This document shows positions 9,007 through 16,400 of a stretch of DNA of 64,000 nt, piece by piece. The notes beneath the pieces were generated by a model, which made no database searches, was not told where the DNA came from, and saw only the letters and a program-made list of their open reading frames with translations. Source of the DNA: Devosia naphthalenivorans (GTDB lineage Bacteria; Pseudomonadota; Alphaproteobacteria; Rhizobiales; Devosiaceae); NCBI RefSeq assembly GCF_003056355.1, contig NZ_PYVW01000003.1, forward strand, positions 284,455-348,454, in the 5' to 3' direction. The position numbers and the translations under genes are program-made. Position 1 is the first letter of the stretch. Each line of letters opens with the position of its first letter.

Positions 9007-9483
9007 CTAGGAGACGGCTTCACGCTGCAAAGGCGCCATGCCGGTTATATCTTCGCCACGGCGCATGGCGATGTTCATGCGGAAACTGTTGGCGATGCGT
9101 TCGGAGCGCTCGATGAACAGGTCAGCAATTTCGGGCGGGCAGAGTTCCTGGACGGTACGGCGAAACAGTGCCAGCCAGCGCATGAAATGAGGATCGGCGA
9201 GTTCGGGGATCGCCATGTGCTTGGGCATGGGGCGGCCGCCATAGCGGCCGGTGCCCAGCAGCATGGAGCTCCAGAAATCGGTGATGACATCGAGGTGGTG
9301 CGGCCAAGCCTCGGGCGCGATGACGCGGTTGAAGATCGGACCGATCAGGGTGTCACGACGCACATCGGCGTAGAAGCGGTCGACGACAGCGCGGATCATG
9401 GTCTCATCGAGATTTTCCGGCGTTTCCCAGCCGACGCGCTGGTGGCGGGTGCCGGCGGGCGGGCGCGGATTGTCGTTGGTCAT
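9007..9483 (-). CDS. Group III truncated haemoglobin
   Basis: This 158-residue haem protein belongs to the 2/2 globins of group III, which bind O2 or NO and are linked to nitrosative stress or microaerobic life in other bacteria. The run VVDRFYADVRRDTLIGPIF, then WPHHLDVITDFWSSMLLGTGRYGGRPMPKHM, matches this group; the histidine of PKHM near residue 92 is the expected proximal haem ligand. Its ATG overlaps the stop of the upstream SufR-like regulator as ATGA, so the two are co-translated. A physiological role in NO handling is inferred from the family. Confidence 0.9.
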   Translation of the reverse strand: MTNDNPRPPAGTRHQRVGWETPENLDETMIRAVVDRFYADVRRDTLIGPIFNRVIAPEAWPHHLDVITDFWSSMLLGTGRYGGRPMPKHMAIPELADPHFMRWLALFRRTVQELCPPEIADLFIERSERIANSFRMNIAMRRGEDITGMAPLQREAVS

Positions 9484-10145
9484 GCCTGAAGCTCGCGAAT
9501 GGAGTAGGTGCAGCGGCGGCCGCCTGAAACGATGTGTTCGGTGCGCGTGACTTCAGCGGAGGGCCCGAGAACGGCGCGGAAAACATCAAGCTCGGCCCGG
9601 CAAAAACCCTGGCAGGCCGTAGCTGCAGCGCAGATGGGGCAGTGATTTTCCACCAGAACGATGGTGCCGTCCGCCTCTTCACGCCAATCGGCCATATAGC
9701 CTTCGGCCGAGCGGAGCTGGACGAGCGTGGCGACCTTGTCGCGCAGCGACAGACTATCGGCCAGTGCCGTTTCATAGGCGTTGCGAGTAATGTCCTCGCG
9801 GGTCGAAATCATCGTATCGAGGGCATCCTGCCCCAGAGATGAACGGATGATGTCCAGCAGCTGGACGGTAAGCCCGGCATGGGTATCGGGGAAACGCGCC
9901 TGGGCCGCGGGCGTGAGTGTCCACCGCTGCGTCGGGCGCCCTACCCCGCTCGCCTGGCTGGTCGCAACCACGAGCCGCTCCTCGGCCAGGCGCGCGAGTT
10001 GCTGACGCGCAGCCTCCCCGGTGGTGCCGAGCATGTTGCCCAAGGCGGCGGCGGACATGGTGCCGTGCATCTTGAGCGCCATCAGCACCCGTTCAGCGGG
10101 GCTGCGAGGCGACCATTGTGCGTTTTCCAAGTTCTGGCTTGACAT
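9480..10145 (-). CDS. SufR-like iron-sulfur helix-turn-helix regulator (COG2345)
   Basis: This 221-residue regulator has an N-terminal winged helix (about residues 15-80, with ALGNMLGTTGEAARQQLARL) and a C-terminal domain with cysteines at 169, 172, 178, 182 and 212. The 13- and 30-residue spacings between C169, C182 and C212 resemble the Fe-S ligands of SufR (13 and 28). That suggests control by a redox- or NO-sensitive cluster. It is co-transcribed with the truncated haemoglobin (ATGA overlap) and divergent from sodB across 86 bases, so it could regulate both. It is not next to a suf operon in this window, so the name SufR itself is not assigned. Confidence 0.82.
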   Translation of the reverse strand: MSSQNLENAQWSPRSPAERVLMALKMHGTMSAAALGNMLGTTGEAARQQLARLAEERLVVATSQASGVGRPTQRWTLTPAAQARFPDTHAGLTVQLLDIIRSSLGQDALDTMISTREDITRNAYETALADSLSLRDKVATLVQLRSAEGYMADWREEADGTIVLVENHCPICAAATACQGFCRAELDVFRAVLGPSAEVTRTEHIVSGGRRCTYSIRELQA

Positions 10146-10206
10146 ATCACCGCGAGGTTTTCAAAGTCGGTGCTTGGAAATTAAGCTTCACACCGCCGAA
10201 ATGCAA
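10139..10206. promoter_or_regulatory. Divergent promoter region between SufR-like regulator and sodB
   Basis: On the plus strand a perfect TTGACA (10139-10144) precedes a weak -10 (CAAAGT, 10162-10167) at 17 bases, aimed at sodB. On the minus strand TTGCAT (10206-10201) and TAATTT (10183-10178) are also 17 bases apart, aimed at the regulator. The two overlap, so one bound protein could control both. Matches to the -10 consensus are only 3 of 6. Confidence 0.35.
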
Positions 10207-10231
10207 GCGGTGCAATCCGAGGAGACGAGAA

Positions 10232-10834
10232 ATGGCGTTTGAACTACCTGCCCTTCCCTATGCCCATTCCGCACTTGCCGAACGCGGCATGAGCCAGGAA
10301 ACGCTGGAGCTGCACCACGACAAGCACCACCAGGCCTATGTGACGGCGCTGAACGGGTTCGTGGAAAAGAACCCCGATCTCCAGGGCAAGTCGCTCGAGG
10401 AGATCATCGCTTTCGCCAATGGCAAGGCTGACCTGGCGCCGGTATTCAACAATGCCGGCCAGCACTGGAACCACATCCATTTCTGGAATGCGCTTTCGCC
10501 GAACGGTGGCGGCCTGCCCGGCAAGCTCGAAAGCAAGATCGTCAGCGATCTGGGCAGCGTCGAGGCGTTCAAGGAACAGTTCAAGACCGCAGCGACCACT
10601 CAGTTCGGTTCGGGCTGGGCGTGGCTGGTGCTGGGCACCGATGGCAAGCTCAAGGCGACCAAGACACCGAACGGCTCCAATCCGCTGGCGACGGGCGAAG
10701 GCAAGCCGCTGCTGGGCCTCGACGTCTGGGAGCACAGCTACTACGTCGATTTCCGCAATCGCCGTCCAGATTACGTGACCAACTTCCTCGACAAGCTCGC
10801 CAACTACGAGTTTGCCGAAGCCAATCTGGGCTAA
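10232..10834 (+). CDS. sodB: Superoxide dismutase, Fe type
   Basis: SodB converts superoxide to oxygen and hydrogen peroxide in the cytoplasm. The 200-residue protein has the N-terminal metal ligand His28 in LELHHDKHHQAY, the second in NNAGQHWNHIHFW, and the Asp/His pair in LDVWEHSYYVDF. The glutamine in NNAGQ, four residues before the WNH histidine, is the iron-type arrangement. I placed the start at ATG 10232 after GAGGAGACGAGAA; an earlier in-frame start at 10118 would run into the divergent regulator. It stands alone and faces the SufR-like regulator, consistent with shared redox control. Confidence 0.96.
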   Translation: MAFELPALPYAHSALAERGMSQETLELHHDKHHQAYVTALNGFVEKNPDLQGKSLEEIIAFANGKADLAPVFNNAGQHWNHIHFWNALSPNGGGLPGKLESKIVSDLGSVEAFKEQFKTAATTQFGSGWAWLVLGTDGKLKATKTPNGSNPLATGEGKPLLGLDVWEHSYYVDFRNRRPDYVTNFLDKLANYEFAEANLG

Positions 10835-10969
10835 ACGCCTCACACTACGCAGCGCCATCCCGGTTTTATGCCGGGGTGTCGCCGACCCGGCGCCATCAGT
10901 TCTCGCAGCAAGCGGAACAGTTAAGCGGATGGGCTGGTTACCATTCCGAATGAGAGAACCAAGCTAGTG

Positions 10970-11509
10970 ATGGCCGATTTCGAACTGCCGGATGCCATGA
11001 AGCTCCGCCTGCCGCGGCGACCGGTGGTCGGCGACTCCGAATTCCGGGCGGCCATGTCCGCCATCGGAGCAACCGTGCATGTGGTAACCGCGCGCCGAGG
11101 CGACGAGCGGGTGGGCCGGACAGTCACATCGCTGATGTCGCTCGCGGCCGAGCCCCCTACCGTGCTGGTCTCGATCAACATCATGAGCCGGCTGGCGGAC
11201 ATGATCGCCAAGACGGAGGGCTTTTCGGTGTCCGTACTGGCCACTGACCAGCAGCATATTGCAGACGCATTCGCGGGCCGCCTGGACGCCAGTGAGCGGT
11301 TCAACCTGGGAGAATGGAGCGCCTGGCCCTCGGGTCATCCATTGTTGATGGGGGCGGCTTCGGCGCTCGATTGCGAAGTGATCGGCTCGATGGAAACGGG
11401 CACGCATGTGCTGTTCGTCGGCGCGATCGTGGATGCCGAGACCAGCACGAGCCGTGCGCCGCTGATCTGGCAGCGGCACCAATATCATCAACTTGCCGGC
11501 ACCGACTGA
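10970..11509 (+). CDS. Flavin reductase-like domain protein
   Basis: This 179-residue protein has the FMN-binding split-barrel fold of short-chain flavin reductases such as HpaC (FRAAMSAIGATVHVVTARRGDERVGRTVTSLMSLAAEPPTVLVSIN, then GFSVSVLATDQQHIADAFAG). Such enzymes use NAD(P)H to reduce FMN or FAD for a partner monooxygenase. No monooxygenase gene lies next to it, so the partner is unknown; its place inside the sulfate transport region is compatible with a sulfur or stress role. ATG 10970 is preferred over GTG 10967; GAGAG lies upstream. The C-terminal YHQL is typical of the family. Confidence 0.88.
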   Translation: MADFELPDAMKLRLPRRPVVGDSEFRAAMSAIGATVHVVTARRGDERVGRTVTSLMSLAAEPPTVLVSINIMSRLADMIAKTEGFSVSVLATDQQHIADAFAGRLDASERFNLGEWSAWPSGHPLLMGAASALDCEVIGSMETGTHVLFVGAIVDAETSTSRAPLIWQRHQYHQLAGTD

Positions 11510-11594
11510 AACTGGCAGGCTGGATGGCGAACTCGCCCTGCCCCGCAACCCATTGCAGGCAGCGGCATTTCTCCCGAGACCGAGGGAGGCGCGT

Positions 11595-11897
11595 ATGCCC
11601 CGATATTTCTTCCACTACCGCACCGATGATGAACTGATCCGCGACCAGGATGGCCGCGACCTGCCGAACCTTGATGCGGCGGAACATAGCGCGGCCGAGC
11701 TTGGCCGGGCGATCGTGGAACATGCCGCCAGCAAGGGCGACGACACCCGCGTGCCTCGCTCCATCGAGATCACCGACGCGGCCGGCGAAGAACTGCTTTA
11801 TGTGGTGTTCTGGGCCGGACCCAAGGCTGGTGCCGATGTGGGCGATGAACCGGTCGACGTGGGCGATGAACCGGTCGACGTGCCGACGGTGCATTGA
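11595..11897 (+). CDS. DUF6894 family small protein
   Basis: This 100-residue protein opens with MPRYFFHYRTDDELIRDQDGRDLPNLDAAEHSA, the pattern of the DUF6894 family, common in alphaproteobacteria and of unknown function. ATG 11595 follows GAGGGAGGCGCGT, a good ribosome-binding site; the longer frame from 11493 adds an unrelated N terminus. The C-terminal tail holds two copies of VGDEPVD encoded by a perfect 21-base tandem repeat (11838-11858 and 11859-11879), which looks like a recent slippage event. It follows the flavin reductase gene by 85 bases and may be co-transcribed. Confidence 0.8.
   Translation: MPRYFFHYRTDDELIRDQDGRDLPNLDAAEHSAAELGRAIVEHAASKGDDTRVPRSIEITDAAGEELLYVVFWAGPKAGADVGDEPVDVGDEPVDVPTVH
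11838..11879 (+). repeat. 21-base tandem duplication inside the DUF6894 gene
   Basis: The unit GTGGGCGATGAACCGGTCGAC occurs twice in a row with no mismatch and stays in frame, adding seven residues. Perfect identity suggests a recent origin. Confidence 0.85.
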
Positions 11898-11913
11898 GGG
11901 GGTACGCCGCCTA

Positions 11914-12030
11914 CCTCCCCTTTGGGGAGTGTTCACTTTAGCCGCACGGATCAGATCTATCCCCGCCACCGTGCTTCCCTCGGGCCTGACCCGAGGGTCA
12001 CGTCCCGCAAACACACCGCTCCGGCAAGGG
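11914..12030. repeat. Long dispersed repeat, copy 1 (second copy near 63073)
   Basis: CTCCCC...GGGGAG, then TGTTCACTTTAGCCGCACGGATCAGA, a family A palindrome (CCCTCGGG 11977-11984 with CCCGAGGG 11990-11997), and CGCAAACACACCGCTCCGGCAAGGGCTC recur with scattered mismatches at about 63073-63203. The match covers over 100 bases. The element lies between the converging DUF6894 and sulfate-binding protein genes. Confidence 0.7.
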
Positions 12031-12043
12031 CTCCCTTGAACGG

Positions 12044-12064
12044 CCCTCGGGTCAAGCCCGAGGG
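12044..12064. repeat. Dispersed palindromic repeat, family A, second unit of the 12-kb cluster
   Basis: CCCTCGGG (12044-12051) pairs with CCCGAGGG (12057-12064) around a five-base loop. With the unit at 11977-11997 this makes two family A hairpins in the 221-base convergent gap. Confidence 0.75.
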
Positions 12065-12118
12065 CAGCACGGCGTTCTTGGCTGCCTCGCGCCAGTGGCA
12101 GACGTCTTCTGCGGATGC

Positions 12119-13144
12119 CTACTGAGCACCCGAGTAAATCTGATCAAAAACCCCGCCATCTCCGAAAAATCTCGGCTGCGCTTCGCGCCAGCCGCCGAAG
12201 TCCTCGATGGTGACGAGATTGACCTCGCCAAAGCGGGCGACTTCCTCAGGAGCGGCCGCTTCTGGCTTGAAGGGGCGGTAGTAGTTGGCGGCGGCGATAG
12301 CCTGGCCTTCGTCGGAATAGAGATATTCGAGATAGGCCTGGGCCAGGTCGGTGTTGCCCTTTCTTTCGGCGTTGCCGACGACGAGCGCTACCGGCGGTTC
12401 GGCCAGGATCGAGACAGATGGCGTCACGATGTCGAAAGCATCGGGGCCGAGTTCCTCAAGCGCGAGGTAAGCCTCGTTTTCCCAGGCCAGCAGAACGTCA
12501 CCGATGCCGCGCTGCACGAAGGTGGTGGTGGAGCCGCGGGCGCCGGTATCGAGCACGGGAACGTGCTTGTAGAGTTCGGTGATATAGGCTTGCGCCGTTT
12601 CATCGGAGCCGCCTTCCTGAGCCTTTGCCCAGGCCCAGCCCGCCAGCAGGTTCCAGCGCGCGCCGCCTGAGGTCTTCGGGTTCGGCGTGATGACTTCGAC
12701 GCCGTCCTTGATCAGGTCGGGCCAGTCATTGATGCCCTTCGGGTTGCCCTTGCGGACCAGGAACACGATGGTGGAGGTATAGGGTGCGTTGTTGTTTTCC
12801 AGCGTGCCGCGCCAATCGGCCGGGATCAGCGCCGGGTCGGCATCGGAAATGGCGTTGATGTCGCTTTCGAGCGCCAGGGTCACGACGTCAGCTTCCAGCC
12901 CATCGATGACCGTCCGCGCCTGGGCGCCAGAGCCGCCATGGGTGGTCTGGATGGCGACGGTTTCGCCGGCGGTTTCCTGCCAGTGGGCAATGAAGGCTTC
13001 GTTAAACTGCTGATAAAGCTCACGCGTGGGGTCGTAGCTGACATTGGTCAGGGTGCGTTCCTGGGCATGGCCAGTAACCGCGAAACCCAGCACCAGCGCT
13101 GCGGCCAGGCCCGAATAGGCCAGGATTTTCGTTGCAGTCTTCAT
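12119..13144 (-). CDS. sbp: Sulfate ABC transporter periplasmic binding protein
   Basis: This 341-residue periplasmic protein captures sulfate or thiosulfate for the CysTWA importer. Residues 1-28 form a signal peptide (MKTATKILAYSGLAAALVLGFAVTGHAQ). The mature part begins TLTNVSYDPTRELYQQFN, followed by THGGSGAQARTVIDGLEADVVTLAL, both signature blocks of the Sbp/CysP family. It is on the same strand as cysTWA but 3.4 kb upstream, separated by the haemoglobin-regulator pair and three oppositely oriented genes, so it needs its own promoter. Two inverted repeats lie in the gap upstream of its start. Confidence 0.95.
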   Translation of the reverse strand: MKTATKILAYSGLAAALVLGFAVTGHAQERTLTNVSYDPTRELYQQFNEAFIAHWQETAGETVAIQTTHGGSGAQARTVIDGLEADVVTLALESDINAISDADPALIPADWRGTLENNNAPYTSTIVFLVRKGNPKGINDWPDLIKDGVEVITPNPKTSGGARWNLLAGWAWAKAQEGGSDETAQAYITELYKHVPVLDTGARGSTTTFVQRGIGDVLLAWENEAYLALEELGPDAFDIVTPSVSILAEPPVALVVGNAERKGNTDLAQAYLEYLYSDEGQAIAAANYYRPFKPEAAAPEEVARFGEVNLVTIEDFGGWREAQPRFFGDGGVFDQIYSGAQ

Positions 13145-13242
13145 CTCTGTCTCCCGGTGAGATTGAATAGCGAAAGACTACCAGAGCAGTGGGGTATTAC
13201 AAGGCCGCGGAATTGCGCAGCACCACCCACGGCAGAACATCC

Positions 13243-13326
13243 TTTCCCCAAAAGCCGCCAATCGGGGAAAAGCTCGCCCGAATGGGCCGAATAAAGCCAC
13301 CGCAGAGAAAGCTGTTCCTGAACAGC
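13243..13326. promoter_or_regulatory. Inverted repeats in the sbp / NAD-glutamate dehydrogenase divergent region
   Basis: Two symmetric sites occupy the 267-base gap: TTTCCCC (13243-13249) with GGGGAAA (13264-13270), and the near-continuous palindrome GCTGTTCCTGAACAGC (13311-13326). Either could be an operator for sbp or for the dehydrogenase gene. No regulator is identified. Confidence 0.35.
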
Positions 13327-13411
13327 ATTTGTGGCCGGTGCGTTACCCCTTCTCCGTCAGACAACTAAAGCATGGGCAGACAGCGAAGGGCGGGGTGCCT
13401 AGAGTGCATGC

Positions 13412-16400
13412 GTGACATGGGAGACAGAAGCGTTGGATCAGGATCAATCGAGCCAGGCCGAGTTTGCGCAATTTTTGGCGGCAGCCAGAGCAGCGACGGA
13501 CCGGGAGGATCTGTCCAGGCTGGCGCCGGAGCGCTTCGAAGCCGGCATGCGGCACGCCTATGAGCGGGTCGCAGTCTATCGGGGCGAGGCCAGCCAGATC
13601 TTCCTGACCGAACCTTCCGCTGCGGGCGAGCCGCTCAGCATCGATGTGATCTCTCCCGATATGCCGTTCATCGTCGATAGTGCCCTTGCGGCGGTGAGAG
13701 CCGCAGGCGGAACGGTGCGCCTGTTCTCCCATCCAGTGGTGCACGACGCCGATGGCCGGCGACTTAGTGTCTTGCACATCCAAAGCGATCCGGTGGCGGA
13801 CCTGGAGGCATTGCGCAGCGAGATCGCGGCGACCATGGCCGACGTCACCTTGGCGGTGCGGGATTGGCAACCCATGCTGGACCGATTGCATCGGGTGACT
13901 GCCGCGTTGAGCCCTCGCAAGGGTGCACACGATGGCGAGGCGCTGCAGTTTCTCGAATGGCTGAGCGAGCACAATTTCACTTTCATCGGCATGCGCGAAT
14001 ACCGGATCAGCGATGGCCGGCTGGAACAGGTGGCCGGAAGCGGCCGGGGCATATTGCGGGACGAGGACCGCAAGGTGCTGCGGAGCGGCGCCGAGTTCGT
14101 GGAGTTCACGCCGCAGCATGGCGATTTCGTCGCCTCCGGCGAACCCTTGCTGGTCACCAAGGCCAATGTGCGCTCCCGCGTGCACCGGCGGGCGCATCTC
14201 GATTATGTCGGGATCAAGCTGCTTGGCGAGGACGGATCGGTAACCGGTGAGTTGCGGGTCGTCGGCCTGTTCACGGCCCAGGCGGAGGCGACGCCGCATA
14301 CCGATGTGCCGCTGATCCGCCGCAAGATCAGTGAAGTGATGCGCCAGTCGGGCGTCGATCCGCTGGGGCATGACGGGCGCACCCTGCTGGGCGCGCTCAA
14401 CAGCTATCCGCGCGACGAGCTGTTCCAGATCGAAGTCGACCAGTTGTTCGAATTCGCGACGGCGATTGCGGCGCTTTTTGACCGGCCGCGCGTTCGCGTC
14501 CTGCCGCGCGTGGACCGGTTCGACAATTTCGTGTCCGTCCTGGTCTATGTGCCGCGCGATCGCTACGACGGCGAGGCGCGGGGCAGGATAACTGGGTTCC
14601 TGGCGAGCATCTATGACGGCAGGGTTTCGGCCTATTATCCGCATTTCCCGGAAGGGGAACTGGTCCGGCTGCATGTCATCATCGGGCGGGTGGATGGACC
14701 AACGCCGCGCCCCAGCCGTGGCGAGCTCGAAGCGCGTGTCGATGCGCTGACGTCCAATTTCGGCGATGCGCTGGTTGCCCAGGCGAGCGACCCGGCCGAG
14801 GTCAGCGACTATCGCGGGGCGTTTTCGGCGGCGTACCAGTCACGCAATTCCGCTGCGGATGCGGTGGCTGATATAGCCGTGCTGCGCGGGTTGGGCGATG
14901 GCGCCGGCATTGCCACGCGGCTTTATGCGCGCACCGGAACCGATGGTTCTCTGGGGCTGAAATTCTATCACCGCAGCAGCGCCATTCCGCTCAGTGACCG
15001 CGTGCCGATGCTGGAAGCCTTCGGGTTTCGGGTTATCGACGAGCGGACCTATACGATCGTGCCTCGCGATGGGGTGGAGCGCTATCTGCACGATATGGTG
15101 CTGGAGCCGTTGGATGCCGGGTTCGATGTTGCCGAGCGTGGCGCGGCCATCGAGGCGGGCCTGCATGCGGTGTGGCACGGCCGGGCCGAGAGCGACCAGC
15201 TCAATGCCCTGGTCAGCAAGACCGCGCTGGAGTGGACCGATGCTGCCCTGTTGCGGGCGCTGTCGCGCTATCTGCGGCAGATCGGAACGTCTTATTCGCA
15301 GCGCTACATCGCGCAGGTTCTGGTGACGCAGTCCGCCGCCGCGAGTGGGCTGATTGCCTTATTCGGTGCGCTGCATGATCCGGCAGGAAGCGAACGCGAG
15401 GCGCGAGCCGGGGCGGCCCGCAACCAAGTCCAGGCGGCGCTGGACGCCATGGCCTCGCTTGATGAAGACACCATCGTGCGGCGGTTCCTCAATCTCATCG
15501 AGGCATCGGTGCGCACCAATGCCTTCCAACGCGACAAGAACGGCGAGCGCAAGCCGGCGCTGGCGATCAAGTTCGATAGCCAATTGGTGGAGGGTATGGC
15601 GGCGCCCCGCCCCTATCGCGAAATCTCGGTCTATTCGCCGCGCGTCGAGGGCGTGCATCTGCGCTTTGGCGCCATCGCGCGCGGTGGCCTGCGCTGGTCG
15701 GACCGGCCGGAGGATTTCCGCACCGAAGTGCTGGGGCTGGTCAAGGCGCAACAGGTGAAGAACGCCGTCATCGTGCCGGTGGGCGCCAAGGGCGGGTTCG
15801 TGCCCAAGCGGCTGGTCGCCGGCATGCCACGAGAGGCTTTCCAGGCGGAAGGCGTCGCCAGCTACAGCATCTTCATCGGCGCGCTGCTCGACGTCACCGA
15901 CAATCTGGTCAATGGCGTGGTCGTGCCACCCGAGGGCGTGGTGCGGCGGGATGGGGACGATCCCTATCTCGTGGTCGCGGCGGACAAGGGAACGGCGAGT
16001 TTTTCGGACACCGCCAATTCCATCGCGCTGTCGCGCGGGTTCTGGCTGGGCGACGCGTTCGCCTCGGGCGGCTCGGCCGGCTACGACCACAAGGAAATGG
16101 GCATCACCGCGCGCGGCGGATGGGAGAACGTCAAGCGGCACTTCCGCGAGATGGATCGCGATATCCAGAACGAGCCATTCACCGTAGTGGGCGTGGGCGA
16201 CATGAGCGGGGATGTGTTCGGCAACGGCATGTTGCTGAGCCCCGCCATTCGGCTGGTGGCGGCGTTCGACCACCGCGATATCTTCATCGACCCCAATCCC
16301 GATCCGCTGACCAGTTTTGCCGAACGGAAGCGGCTGTTCGAGCTGCCGCGATCGAGCTGGCAGGACTATGACAAGAGCCTGATCTCGGCCGGTGGCGGCG

